64,000 bases of DNA. It comes from Aeromicrobium phoceense (GTDB lineage: Bacteria; Actinomycetota; Actinomycetes; Propionibacteriales; Nocardioidaceae). Position 1 is the first letter of the stretch, and the number at the start of each line of letters is the position of its first letter. The stretch is from the NCBI RefSeq assembly GCF_013868155.1, contig NZ_JACEOG010000001.1, positions 1,302,001 through 1,366,000 of the forward strand. The letters run 5' to 3'. Made by a program: the position numbers and the translations under genes. The notes below the pieces were generated by a model, which saw only the letters and a list, made by a program, of their open reading frames with translations, did not search any database and had not been told where the DNA came from. This document shows positions 36,916 to 45,533 of this stretch, piece by piece.

Positions 36916-38687
36916 TGCCGCCCCTCGTCGTCGGCGAGCGCATCGCGCAGTCCTTCCCGTCCGGCACCGTCCTGTCCGACGTCACGATCGGCGTCGGCGA
37001 CGGCGACCGGATCGGCGTCGTCGGCCGCAACGGCGACGGCAAGTCCACCCTCCTGCGCATCCTGGCCAAGCGGCTCGAGCCCGACTCCGGCCGCGTCACG
37101 TGGCGCCGCGACCTGCGCGTCGGCGTCGTCGAGCAGGACGACGTCCTCGACCCGAGCCTCACCGCCATCGGCTCCGTCGTCGGCGACCGGCCCGAGCACG
37201 AGTGGGCGTCCGACCCAGCGGTCCGCGACGTGCTCGCGGGGCTGATGGGCGACGTGGACCACCACGCCGAGGTCGGCACCCTCAGCGGCGGGCAGCGGCG
37301 CCGCGTCGCGCTGGCGCGCACGCTGGTGCGGCGCTGGGACCTGCTGGTCCTCGACGAGCCCACCAACCACCTCGACCTCGAGGGCGTCACGTGGCTCGCC
37401 GACCACGTGCGGCGACGGACCGAGGCTCTGCTCGTGGTCACCCACGACCGTTGGTTCCTCGACGAGGTCTGCACGCTGACGTGGGAGGTCCACGACGCGC
37501 GCGTGGACGCATACGAGGGCGGCTACGCGGCCTACGTGCTGCAGCGCGTCGAGCGCGACCGGCAGGCCGCCGCCAGCGAGGAGCGGCGCCAGAACCTCAT
37601 GCGCAAGGAGCTGGCCTGGCTGCGACGCGGCGCGCCCGCCCGGACTTCGAAGCCCAAGTTCCGCATCGACGCGGCGAACGAGCTGATCGAGCGCGAGCCG
37701 CCCGTGCGCGACTCGGTGTCCCTGGCCAAGCTCGCCACGGCGCGGCTGGGCAAGGACGTCGTCGACATCCTCGACGTCTCGGTCTCCTACGACGACCGGC
37801 CCGTCTTGCGCGACGTGGAGTGGCGGATCGGTCCGGGCGACCGCGTCGGCATCCTGGGCCCGAACGGCGCGGGCAAGAGCACCCTGCTCGGCCTCGTGAC
37901 GGGCGAGGTGACGGCCACATCCGGCCGGGTCAAGCGTGGCAAGACCGTGAAGATCGCGGCCCTCACGCAGCACCTCGCCGATCTCGACGCCGTGGCGGAC
38001 GACCGGGTCAGCGAGGTCGTCGGCCGCAGGCGCACGTCCTACGAGACCGAGGGCAAGGAGATGACCCCGGGCCAGCTGCTGGAGCGCCTCGGCTTCACCT
38101 CCGCCCAGCTCTCCACGCCGGTGCGCGACCTGTCGGGCGGCCAGAAGCGACGCCTGCAGCTCATGCTGATCCTGCTCGACGAGCCGAACGTGCTGATCCT
38201 CGACGAGCCGACGAACGACATGGACACCGACATGCTCGCGGCCATCGAGGACCTCCTCGACACGTGGCCCGGCACCTTGCTGGTGGTGTCGCACGACCGC
38301 TACCTGCTCGAGCGCGTCACCGATCACCAGTTCGCCGTCCTCGACTCGCACCTGCGCCACCTGCCGGGCGGGGTGGACGAGTACCTCCGGCTCCGGGCAG
38401 CCCAGCCCGTCGCCGCTTCCGGCGCCCCCGCGAAGCCGGCGGCGCCCGCGTCCTCGTCGCAGCGCGGTGGCCAGAACGAGCGCCAGCTGAAGAAGGACGT
38501 CGCCCGGATGGAGCGCCAGATCGAGCGGCTCACCGAGCGGATCGCGGACCTCGACCGCGCGATGGTCGACGCCTCGACCCAGCCCTCGCGGCTCATGGAG
38601 CTCGATGCCGAGCGCCGCCCGCTGGCCGAGGAGCTCGAGGCCACCGAGGAGGCGTGGCTCGAGGCCTCGGCCGAGCTCGAGTCCTGA
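36915..38687 (+). CDS. ABC-F family ATPase
   Basis: A 590-residue soluble tandem ATPase with two ABC domains and no membrane segment. Walker A motifs are GRNGDGKST (37-45) and GPNGAGKST (about 314), signatures are LSGGQRRR (about 118) and LSGGQKRR (about 406), and a linker with the charged ARTSKPKFR region lies between. ABC-F proteins bind the ribosome E site and relieve stalling, or protect from antibiotics; which role applies here is not decided by sequence. A coiled-coil C-terminus (about 535-590) is present. It overlaps the ispE stop by one base. Confidence 0.92.
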   Translation: MPPLVVGERIAQSFPSGTVLSDVTIGVGDGDRIGVVGRNGDGKSTLLRILAKRLEPDSGRVTWRRDLRVGVVEQDDVLDPSLTAIGSVVGDRPEHEWASDPAVRDVLAGLMGDVDHHAEVGTLSGGQRRRVALARTLVRRWDLLVLDEPTNHLDLEGVTWLADHVRRRTEALLVVTHDRWFLDEVCTLTWEVHDARVDAYEGGYAAYVLQRVERDRQAAASEERRQNLMRKELAWLRRGAPARTSKPKFRIDAANELIEREPPVRDSVSLAKLATARLGKDVVDILDVSVSYDDRPVLRDVEWRIGPGDRVGILGPNGAGKSTLLGLVTGEVTATSGRVKRGKTVKIAALTQHLADLDAVADDRVSEVVGRRRTSYETEGKEMTPGQLLERLGFTSAQLSTPVRDLSGGQKRRLQLMLILLDEPNVLILDEPTNDMDTDMLAAIEDLLDTWPGTLLVVSHDRYLLERVTDHQFAVLDSHLRHLPGGVDEYLRLRAAQPVAASGAPAKPAAPASSSQRGGQNERQLKKDVARMERQIERLTERIADLDRAMVDASTQPSRLMELDAERRPLAEELEATEEAWLEASAELES

Positions 38688-38695
38688 CCCGCGGG

Positions 38696-39199
38696 TCAGC
38701 CGTTGAAGTGAGCCGTCAGGGTGCGCAGCGCGTCGGCGACGTGGTCGCGCTCGGACTCCGGGAGGTCCGCCAGGATCGTGGTCTCCAGGGCCAGCAGCGT
38801 GTCGAGCGCGCCGTCGACGCGACGGCGGCCCTCCGGCGTCAGCCGCACCAGCACGCCGCGCCGGTCGGAGGGTGCGGGGCGTCGCTGCACCAGGCCGCGC
38901 TGTACGAGCCGGTCGACGCGGTTGGTCATGGTGCCGCTCGTGACCATCGTGGCGGCGACGAGGTGGCCGGGGGAGAGCTCGTACGGCTCACCCGAGCGGC
39001 GCAGGGCCGAGAGCACGTCCCACTCCCACACGTCGAGCTCGTGCGTGGTGAAGGCCTGCTTGCGGAGTCGTTCGAGGTGCTTGGCCAGGCGCATGAGCCG
39101 GCTGAAGACCTCCAGCGGGGAGACCTCGACGTCCGGGCGCTCGCGGCGCCACGCCGCGACGATCTCGTCGACCTCGTCCATGTCGCCACGGTAGACCAT
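38696..39199 (-). CDS. MarR-family transcriptional regulator
   Basis: A 167-residue winged-helix protein. The DNA-binding region is SPGHLVAATMVTSGTMTNRVDRLVQRGLVQRRP with the wing PSDRRGVLVRLT, at about residues 75-125. It is a homodimer-type regulator likely to respond to small aromatic or oxidant ligands. Start codons at 39199 or 39181 are possible. A TCAAGA-A-TCTTGA palindrome overlaps 39199 and TATCTC (39221-39216) is the likely -10, so it may repress itself. The target genes are unclear; its 3' neighbour is the convergent ABC-F gene. Confidence 0.88.
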   Translation of the reverse strand: MVYRGDMDEVDEIVAAWRRERPDVEVSPLEVFSRLMRLAKHLERLRKQAFTTHELDVWEWDVLSALRRSGEPYELSPGHLVAATMVTSGTMTNRVDRLVQRGLVQRRPAPSDRRGVLVRLTPEGRRRVDGALDTLLALETTILADLPESERDHVADALRTLTAHFNG

Positions 39200-39211
39200 C
39201 AAGAATCTTGA
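39199..39211. promoter_or_regulatory. palindromic MarR operator
   Basis: TCAAGAATCTTGA is a perfect 6-1-6 inverted repeat at the start of the MarR gene and next to its predicted transcription start. The half-site TCAAGA resembles those of the MarR family. Confidence 0.55.
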
Positions 39212-39285
39212 CGTAGAGATAGTTCCCCGGAGGGCTTCACGGGGCGCCGGCGCATCGTGCGGCTCCGGTAGCCTGAGGCCACCGA

Positions 39286-39364
39286 TCCCCGGTTGGTCTG
39301 CCGGCAGGGCCCGCCTGACTTTGAATCAGGACTAGCGACGTAGGTTCGACTCCTACCCGGGGAG
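39286..39364 (+). tRNA. tRNA-Gln (anticodon TTG), atypical
   Basis: The acceptor TCCCCGG pairs with CCGGGGA, giving U1-A72, and the discriminator is G, both typical of glutamine tRNAs. The anticodon stem CCTGA/TCAGG holds the loop CTTTGAA, anticodon TTG (reads CAA). The T-arm is GTAGG-TTCGACT-CCTAC. The variable region is 9 nt (ACTAGCGAC) and two bases separate the D-stem from the anticodon stem, both longer than usual, so the total is 79 nt. TAGCCT at 39269-39274 is a likely -10. No CCA is encoded. Confidence 0.82.
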
Positions 39365-39369
39365 CCGTC

Positions 39370-39849
39370 TCAGCGGTAGAAGCCCTCACGCAGGTTGATC
39401 CCGTGCTCGACCCACACCTTGAGGGCGGCGAGCATCCCCGTCCAGCCCTCGCAGTTGCCGAACGCGTTCGTGGCGCCCTCGGGCGTCACCGTCCACGACT
39501 GCTCGGAGATGGTGACCAGGGTGCGGCCCTCGTCGCCCTCGACGGGCTCGAGCTCGAACGTCGTCCGCGTCGTGCCGGTCTCGCTCGTCGTCGCGTTGCC
39601 CTCCCACTCGATCACGAGGCGGCGGGGCGGGTCGGCCTCGACGACGGTCACCGGGAAGCGGCCGGGGTAGTCGTGGAAGTCCCAGGTCACCTCGGCGCCG
39701 GGCTCGAGGCGGCCGCGCGCCCCGCCCGTCGTGAAGTACCGGGAGAGCTGGTCGGGGTCGACGATGGCCTCGTACACCTCGACGCAGGGTCGGGCGATGC
39801 GGCCGGAAATGGTGAAGGACAGGGTGTCGAGACGTGTGGAAGGGCTCAT
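39370..39849 (-). CDS. SRPBCC/AHSA1-domain protein
   Basis: A 159-residue START/SRPBCC-fold protein of the AHSA1 type: FTISGRIARPCVEVYEAIVD begins it, followed by WDFHDYPGRFPVTVVEADPP and the C-terminal GWTGMLAALKVWVEHG. Members bind hydrophobic ligands in a central cavity. It is divergent from a small ArsR regulator across 18 bp, the common activator/effector arrangement. TAAATT on the minus strand (39863-39858) lies 8 nt before the ATG. Confidence 0.85.
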   Translation of the reverse strand: MSPSTRLDTLSFTISGRIARPCVEVYEAIVDPDQLSRYFTTGGARGRLEPGAEVTWDFHDYPGRFPVTVVEADPPRRLVIEWEGNATTSETGTTRTTFELEPVEGDEGRTLVTISEQSWTVTPEGATNAFGNCEGWTGMLAALKVWVEHGINLREGFYR

Positions 39850-39850
39850 G

Positions 39851-39868
39851 TGTTGTAAATTTACAACA
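39851..39868. promoter_or_regulatory. perfect palindromic ArsR operator/promoter
   Basis: TGTTGTAAATTTACAACA is a perfect 18-bp palindrome filling the gap between the SRPBCC and ArsR genes. It contains TAAATT in both orientations, so each strand has a -10 element for a leaderless transcript. The regulator binding it would shut off both genes. Confidence 0.7.
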
Positions 39869-40191
39869 TGAATGCCGCCACGAACAGGAGTGACGACGAC
39901 CTGGTCTTCAAGGCCCTCGCCAATCCCGTCCGCCGGCGGATGCTCGACGCGCTCCGCGAGGAGCCCCTGACGACGGGTGCGCTCTGCGCGGCATTCGACG
40001 ACCTCGACCGCACCACGGTCCTGCAGCACCTGCGAGTGCTGGAGCGTGCCGAACTGGTCACGGGTCGGAAGATCGGTCGCGAGCGCCACCTGTCCCTCGC
40101 CCCGCTGCCCATCAAGCGCATCCACGACCGCTGGATCAGCGACTACGCCCGCGCCGCGGTCGACCTCCTGGGGCGCCTCGACGACGACTGA
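39868..40191 (+). CDS. ArsR-family winged-helix regulator
   Basis: A 107-residue ArsR/SmtB-type dimeric regulator: LVFKALANPVRRRMLDALRE opens the fold, TTGALCAAFDDLDRTTVLQHLRVLERAELV is the helix-turn-helix, and RKIGRERHLSLAPLP the wing. No metal-binding cysteine cluster is evident. It begins on the last base of the palindrome and 6 nt after TAAATT. It most likely controls its own gene and the SRPBCC gene. The ATG at 39868 is preferred; another at 39872 would shift frame. Confidence 0.9.
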   Translation: MNAATNRSDDDLVFKALANPVRRRMLDALREEPLTTGALCAAFDDLDRTTVLQHLRVLERAELVTGRKIGRERHLSLAPLPIKRIHDRWISDYARAAVDLLGRLDDD

Positions 40192-40247
40192 CCCGCTGTG
40201 CTCGCGGGAGGCACCTACACTCGGAAGGTCGTCAACGAAGGAGTGCC

Positions 40248-41699
40248 GTGAGCGAGCAGGTCACCGCGATCGTCCTGGCCGCAGGGGCCGGGACGCGCAT
40301 GAAGTCACGCCGGGCAAAGGTGCTGCACGAGATCGCCGGGCGCCCCATGCTGGGCCACGCGCTCGACGCCGTGCGGGCCGCCGGGGTCGACCGGGTCATC
40401 ACCGTCGTGGGCCACGACCGTGAGCAGGTCGAGGCCGCCGTGGCCGCGCTCGACCCCTCCGCCACGATCGCCGTCCAGGTCGAGCAGCGCGGCACCGGCG
40501 ACGCCGTCCGGGTGGCGCTCGACGCCGCGGGCGCCGACGCCGCCACCTACCTCGTCACCTACGCCGACGTGCCGCTGCTCTCGGCCGAGACCCTGCGCGC
40601 GCTCGTGGACGAGCACCGCGAGAACGGCCGCGCGGTCACGATCCTGACGTCCGAGCCCGAGGACCCCACCGGCTACGGCCGCATCCTGCGCGACGGGACC
40701 GGCGCCGTCGTGGCGATCCGCGAGCACAAGGACGCCACCGACGACGAGCGCGCGACCCGCGAGGTCAACAGCGGCATCCTCGTCGTCGACGGACCGTTCC
40801 TCGACCGCGCCGTGCGCGCGCTCAGCACCGACAACGCGCAGGCCGAGCTGTACCTCACGGACATCGTCGGTCAGGCCGTCACCGAGGGGCTGCCCGTCGG
40901 CGCGCACGTCCTGGAGGACGTCTGGCAGACCGAGGGCGTCAACGACCGTCGCCAGCTCGTCCGCCTCGGCCGCGAGCTGAACACGCGGATCGTGAACCAC
41001 TGGCTCGCCGAGGGCGTCACGATCCTCGACCCCGGGACCACGTGGATCGACACCGGTGTGACGATCGGCCGCGACACCACGATCCTGCCCGGCACGCAGC
41101 TGCTGGGCGCCACCACGATCGGCGAGGGCGTCACGATCGGACCGGACACCACGGTGCGCAACGTCGAGATCGGCGACGACGCCTCGGTGGTGCGCACGCA
41201 CGGCTCGGACTCCGTCGTCGGGCCCCGCGCCAGCGTCGGTCCGTTCGCCTACCTGCGCCCGGGCACGGTCATCGACGAGGGCGGCAAGGTGGGCACGTTC
41301 GTCGAGGTCAAGAACAGCCACATCGGCGCCGGCGCGAAGGTGCCGCACCTGTCCTACGTCGGCGACGCCGAGGTGGGGGAGGGCAGCAACCTCGGTGCCG
41401 GGGCGATCACGGCGAACTACGACGGGGTGAACAAGCACCGGACCACCATCGGTGCCCACGTGAAGACCGGCTGCCACAACGTGTTCGTGGCGCCCGTCGA
41501 GCTCGGTGACGGAGCGCACACCGGCGCGGGAACGGTCGTGCGCGAGGACGTGGCGCCGGGGGCGCTGGCCGTCCCCGCCGCTGGACAGAGGACAATCGAG
41601 GGGTGGGTCGCGAGCCGGCGACCGGGTACGCCTTCCGCGCTTGCCGCGGACCAGACCACGCAGGAGACCAGCGGTGGCCACTCACAAGAGCCTCAGTAA
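40248..41699 (+). CDS. glmU: bifunctional UDP-GlcNAc pyrophosphorylase/GlcN-1-P acetyltransferase
   Basis: A 483-residue enzyme making UDP-GlcNAc for peptidoglycan. The N-terminal uridyltransferase begins VLAAGAGTRMKSRRAKVLHEIAG and the C-terminal acetyltransferase is a left-handed beta-helix of hexapeptide repeats (ITIGRDTT-type units) with the GPFAYLRPGT active site. A low-complexity tail of about 30 residues overlaps prs by 26 bp. The GTG start has GAAGGAG 4 nt upstream and TACACT (40216-40221) as a -10 candidate. Confidence 0.95.
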   Translation: MSEQVTAIVLAAGAGTRMKSRRAKVLHEIAGRPMLGHALDAVRAAGVDRVITVVGHDREQVEAAVAALDPSATIAVQVEQRGTGDAVRVALDAAGADAATYLVTYADVPLLSAETLRALVDEHRENGRAVTILTSEPEDPTGYGRILRDGTGAVVAIREHKDATDDERATREVNSGILVVDGPFLDRAVRALSTDNAQAELYLTDIVGQAVTEGLPVGAHVLEDVWQTEGVNDRRQLVRLGRELNTRIVNHWLAEGVTILDPGTTWIDTGVTIGRDTTILPGTQLLGATTIGEGVTIGPDTTVRNVEIGDDASVVRTHGSDSVVGPRASVGPFAYLRPGTVIDEGGKVGTFVEVKNSHIGAGAKVPHLSYVGDAEVGEGSNLGAGAITANYDGVNKHRTTIGAHVKTGCHNVFVAPVELGDGAHTGAGTVVREDVAPGALAVPAAGQRTIEGWVASRRPGTPSALAADQTTQETSGGHSQEPQ

Positions 41700-42660
41700 G
41701 CGCACGCCCACGAGCAACCTCATGTTGTTCTCGGGCCGCGCGCACCCCACGCTGGCGAAGGAGGTCGCCGAGCTGCTCGAGGTCGACTGCGTTCCGACCA
41801 CGGCCTACGACTTCGCGAACGGCGAGATCTACGTCCGCTTCGAGGAGTCGGTCCGCGGCTGCGACGCCTTCGTGATCCAGAGCCACGCGGCGCCGATCAA
41901 CGAGTCGATCATGGAGCAGCTCATCATGATCGACGCGCTCAAGCGCGCGTCGGCCAAGCGCATCACCGTGGTGCTGCCGTTCTACGGCTACGCCCGCCAG
42001 GACAAGAAGCACCTGGGCCGCGAGCCGATCAGCGCGCGCCTCATGGCCGACCTCTTCCTGGCCGCCGGCGCCGACCGCCTCATGACGGTCGACCTGCACA
42101 CGGCGCAGATCCAGGGCTTCTTCGACGGCCCGGTCGACCACCTGCTGGCCATGCCGATCCTGACCCGTCAGGTCCGCAAGCGCTACGGCAAGAAGCCGCT
42201 CGCCGTCGTGTCGCCGGACGCCGGTCGCATCAAGGTGGCCGAGCAGTGGGCGCGCCAGTTCGACAACGCGCCGCTGGCCTTCATCCACAAGACCCGCGAC
42301 GTCTCCAAGGCGAACGTCACCAAGGCCAACCGCGTCGTGGGCGAGGTCGCCGGCCGCACGTGCATCCTGGTCGACGACCTCATCGACACCGGCGGCACGA
42401 TCTGCCAGGCCGCCGAGGCGCTCATGAACGACGGGGCGGCCGAGGTCGTCATCGCGGCCACGCACGCCGTGTTCTCGGGCGAGGCGATCGACAAGCTCAA
42501 GAACTCCGTCGCCACCGAGGTCATCGTCACCAACACGCTGCCGCTCGCCGACGAGCACCGCTTCGACAAGCTCACCGTCCTGTCGATCGCGCCGCTGCTC
42601 GCGCAGGCCGTCTCGGCCGTGTTCGAGGACGGTTCTGTCACCAGCCTGTTCTCGGAGTGA
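41674..42660 (+). CDS. prs: ribose-phosphate pyrophosphokinase
   Basis: A 328-residue enzyme that makes PRPP from ribose-5-phosphate and ATP for purine, pyrimidine, histidine and tryptophan synthesis. The ATP region QDKKHLGREPISAR and the PRPP loop VDDLIDTGGTI are intact. The start at 41674 (GTG) has AGGAG 7 nt upstream and gives the standard N-terminus; the overlap with glmU is in a different frame. The glmU-prs order matches M. tuberculosis. Confidence 0.96.
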   Translation: MATHKSLSKRTPTSNLMLFSGRAHPTLAKEVAELLEVDCVPTTAYDFANGEIYVRFEESVRGCDAFVIQSHAAPINESIMEQLIMIDALKRASAKRITVVLPFYGYARQDKKHLGREPISARLMADLFLAAGADRLMTVDLHTAQIQGFFDGPVDHLLAMPILTRQVRKRYGKKPLAVVSPDAGRIKVAEQWARQFDNAPLAFIHKTRDVSKANVTKANRVVGEVAGRTCILVDDLIDTGGTICQAAEALMNDGAAEVVIAATHAVFSGEAIDKLKNSVATEVIVTNTLPLADEHRFDKLTVLSIAPLLAQAVSAVFEDGSVTSLFSE

Positions 42661-42667
42661 GGACGCC

Positions 42668-43036
42668 GTGACCACGGGGCAGGTGCTGCGCGCCGCCGTG
42701 CAGCTGGGCCTGCTCTACGCCGCGATCGGCGTCCTCGCCACGCTGCTGCTGGCGCTCGTGGGCGGCGGTCTCGGCGGGTCCCTGCTGCTGCCGCTGGTGG
42801 TGCTGGCCGTCGCGCTGTTCGTCGCCGCCGCCTTCATCGTGGTGCTCGCCCGGCTGGCCGCCGGCTGGCTGCAGGGACGCGTCCGCGATCCCGTCGCCGG
42901 CGCGATCATGATCGCCTCCGCGGTCGTGCTGCTCAGCGGAGCGCTCACCGTGCAGTCGCTCGGCGTCCTCGCGCTGGCCGTCTCCGCCCTGATGGCGCTG
43001 GCCACGCATCTCGTGCTGACCCGCCGCTGGGCCTGA
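42668..43036 (+). CDS. small four-helix membrane protein
   Basis: A 122-residue protein of unknown function with four hydrophobic segments (about 10-35, 38-60, 78-96, 98-116). GTG start 7 bp after prs, in the same operon. No family motif is recognised; it could be a small integral protein related to cell envelope housekeeping. Confidence 0.7.
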   Translation: MTTGQVLRAAVQLGLLYAAIGVLATLLLALVGGGLGGSLLLPLVVLAVALFVAAAFIVVLARLAAGWLQGRVRDPVAGAIMIASAVVLLSGALTVQSLGVLALAVSALMALATHLVLTRRWA

Positions 43037-43079
43037 TCCCGGGTCCGCAGCCGATTTCGGCTCCCGCGCGAGGGTGCGT

Positions 43080-43207
43080 TAGACTCGTGGGGTTGCCTCG
43101 GCGAGGGTCCACCTGACCGTGATCGACAGGGCGCTCCACAGGAGTGCTGTGTCGAGCGCCGAGACCAAAGACTTCAGACTGAACCCCCTCCCAAGGAGAG
43201 AATCCCC
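43080..43207 (+). promoter_or_regulatory. rplY promoter and structured leader
   Basis: TAGACT (43080-43085) is the probable -10. The leader of about 115 nt contains GGCGCTC (43130-43136) that pairs with GAGCGCC (43154-43160), forming a hairpin of 7 bp with a large loop. The AAGGAGAG ribosome site is at 43193-43200. The structure resembles no leader I can name; it might control L25 translation. Confidence 0.45.
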
Positions 43208-43858
43208 GTGGCCGAGATCAAGCTTTCCGCCGAGCAGCGCACCGAGTTCGGCAAGGGTGCCGCCCGCCGCATCCGTCGCGAGAACAAGGTTCCCGCCGTC
43301 CTCTACGGACACGGCTCCGACCCCATCCACGTCACGCTGCCCGGCCACGACACGATGCTGGCGCTCAAGACCGCTAACGCGCTGCTCGCGATCGACCTGG
43401 GCTCGGACAACCACCTGGCCATCCCGAAGCAGGTCCAGCGCGACCCGCTCAAGGGCTTCATCGAGCACGTCGACCTGCTGATCGTCAAGAAGGGCGAGAA
43501 GGTCACCGTCGACGTCGCGATCACCGTCGTCGGCGAGCCCGAGCCGGGCGTGCTGCTCGTCACCGAGAACACCACCGTCTCCCTCGAGGTCGAGGCCACG
43601 CACATCCCCACCGACATCGAGGTGCCCGTCGCCGGCCTCGAGGTCGGCGCCCAGGTGCTCGCCTCCGACCTCGCCCTGCCCGAGGGCGCGTCCCTCGCGG
43701 TCGAGGAGGACCTGCTGATCCTCAACCTGACCCACGCGCCCACCGCGGCCGAGGTCGACGCCGAGCTCGAGAGCGCCGAGGCCGATGCCGGCATCGAGCA
43801 CGACCAGCCCGAGACGCCCACCGAGGGCGCGCCCGAGCCGGAGTCCTCCGAGGGCTGA
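43208..43858 (+). CDS. rplY: 50S ribosomal protein L25 (CTC family)
   Basis: A 216-residue ribosomal protein that binds 5S rRNA through its N-terminal domain (about 1-95: IKLSAEQRTEFGKGAARRIR opens it). A C-terminal TL5-like domain (about 95-185) and an acidic Glu-rich tail (about 190-216) make it the CTC/general-stress version. GTG start. pth begins on its stop codon (TGATG). Confidence 0.95.
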   Translation: MAEIKLSAEQRTEFGKGAARRIRRENKVPAVLYGHGSDPIHVTLPGHDTMLALKTANALLAIDLGSDNHLAIPKQVQRDPLKGFIEHVDLLIVKKGEKVTVDVAITVVGEPEPGVLLVTENTTVSLEVEATHIPTDIEVPVAGLEVGAQVLASDLALPEGASLAVEEDLLILNLTHAPTAAEVDAELESAEADAGIEHDQPETPTEGAPEPESSEG

Positions 43859-44424
43859 TGACCTGGCTGGTCATCGGGCTGGGCAACCCCGGCCCGTCCT
43901 ATGCCGCCACCCGGCACAACGTCGGGTACCACGTGACCGATGAGCTGGCCGCCCGCATGGGCGGCCGGTTCTCGTCTCTGAAGGCGGCCCGCGCCGACAT
44001 CGTCTCCGGACTGCTCGCCGGCGAGCGCACGGTCCTGGGCCGGTCGCGTGCCTACATGAACGAGAGCGGCGGCGCCGTCTCGTCACTGATGAAGTACTAC
44101 GACGTCACGCCCGAGCGCCTCATCGTCATCCACGACGAGCTGGACCTCCCACTCGGCTCGCTGCGCTGCAAGTCCGGCGGCGGCGACAACGGGCACAACG
44201 GCCTCAAGTCGATCCGCCAGTCGATCGGCACGGGCGACTTCCTGCGCGTCCGGTTCGGGATCGGCCGCCCGCCGGGACAGCAGCCGGTGCACGACTTCGT
44301 GCTGAAGCCGTTCGCCAAGACCGAGCGCACCGAGGCCGACATCGTCACGCAGGAGGCCGCCGACGCGGTCGAGAGCCTGATCTCGGTGGGCCTGGAGAAG
44401 ACGCAGAGCGCCTTCAACTCCTGA
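43858..44424 (+). CDS. pth: peptidyl-tRNA hydrolase
   Basis: A 188-residue enzyme that releases peptides from tRNAs dropped during translation. GLGNPGPSYAATRHNVGYHV holds the catalytic histidine, and DDELDLPLGSLRCKSGGGDNGHNGLKS-type motif lies around residue 96-118. It follows rplY with a 1-bp overlap, as in many actinobacteria. It ends 10 bp before a convergent gene with no terminator. Confidence 0.96.
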   Translation: MTWLVIGLGNPGPSYAATRHNVGYHVTDELAARMGGRFSSLKAARADIVSGLLAGERTVLGRSRAYMNESGGAVSSLMKYYDVTPERLIVIHDELDLPLGSLRCKSGGGDNGHNGLKSIRQSIGTGDFLRVRFGIGRPPGQQPVHDFVLKPFAKTERTEADIVTQEAADAVESLISVGLEKTQSAFNS

Positions 44425-44434
44425 GCGCGATGCG

Positions 44435-45187
44435 TCAGAGGCGCTTGAGCTGGACGAGCTCGCCCTCGGCGAAGACGCCGACGTAGCGCGTCGCGACACC
44501 GCAGGCCGCGAACTCGCGCTCCTGGATCGAGCGCACGCCCTTCGTCGCGAGACGGCGCAGCGGCGCCAGCTCGGCGTTCGCTTGGGCCATCACGTTCGGG
44601 TCGCCGGCGTACAGCTGGGAGAGGCGCGCCGAGTGCTGGAGCACCTGCGACACGTCGACCCGCTCGAGGACGCCCGGCGAGCGCATGAGCCGCTGGGCCT
44701 GCGCCAGGGTGGTGCCCCTCACGGAGGGGGAGTACGCCGCGTCGACCTTGAGGGCGCGCACGTCGGGTGACGTCGCGCAGGCGTTCTGGCGCACGACGAG
44801 CCGCAGGGAGCGGCGGGTGGTGCTGGTGCGGCCCCTGGTCTTCGACTTGACCTTGACGACGAGGCGGTAGGTGCCGGGGCGCAGGCTCACGGCCCGGCGG
44901 TTCGCCTGGCGCAGCTTGCCGGAGCGGTAGACGGTGATTCGCTTGGAGACGACCTTGACGCCGGAGCCCTTCTTCACCAGCGGGGTGACGCGGACCGACC
45001 CCGACCAGCCCACCACGCGCTGGGTGGGGTTGGTGATCTTGACCTTGCCCTTCGGCATCTTCGTCGCGGCGCTGACGGTTCGCGGGGCCGGGGAGCTGGC
45101 CTTGGCGGACGTGATCGCACCGGCCACGAGCACGGCGGTCGCGATCGTCGCCACGAGCGATCCCAGCGCCCACGTCTTGGTGTTCAC
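44435..45187 (-). CDS. secreted protein of unknown function
   Basis: A 250-residue exported protein. A signal peptide spans about residues 1-30 (LGSLVATIATAVLVAGAITSAKA). A basic Thr/Lys-rich region (VKITNPTQRVVGWSGSVRVT to RRSLRLVV) of beta-type sequence precedes a helical C-terminal half. No family is recognised. The start codon is GTG, with CATACT ending 6 nt before it, so a leaderless transcript is likely. It is divergent from the large deacetylase-like protein, 346 bp away. Confidence 0.7.
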   Translation of the reverse strand: MNTKTWALGSLVATIATAVLVAGAITSAKASSPAPRTVSAATKMPKGKVKITNPTQRVVGWSGSVRVTPLVKKGSGVKVVSKRITVYRSGKLRQANRRAVSLRPGTYRLVVKVKSKTRGRTSTTRRSLRLVVRQNACATSPDVRALKVDAAYSPSVRGTTLAQAQRLMRSPGVLERVDVSQVLQHSARLSQLYAGDPNVMAQANAELAPLRRLATKGVRSIQEREFAACGVATRYVGVFAEGELVQLKRL

Positions 45188-45533
45188 CCCTGAAGTATGG
45201 GGCACATGTGACTCGCGTGACCACTGATATGCCAGATACGCATTGTTACTCGTGGTAAAGCAGCGTTTCGAAGGCGTATCACCGCCGGCCCCGGAGCGCT
45301 CATGGGCAGCAAGGTCGGTTCGCCGGGAACAAGGTTTCGAACCACATCCGTCGCACTGGTCACAACATTGTCCAAGCGGCCAAAACGCAGTCGTTCCAGT
45401 CGTTAGGCTCCCAGTCACGGGGGTGCTCGCGGTCGGTCACGTTCACGGCGCGCCGCGTGGCAACGGTGAAGATTCGGGTCTCATGCGTCGCACAGGGCGG
45501 GAGTTGCAGAGGCCATCGGTGAAGGACGGCACG
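45188..45533. other. intergenic region before the polysaccharide locus
   Basis: This 346-bp divergent region has less GC than its surroundings at 45200-45280. It holds TAGGCT at 45404-45409, a possible -10 for the downstream gene. No RNA gene, repeat or riboswitch is seen. Confidence 0.4.
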
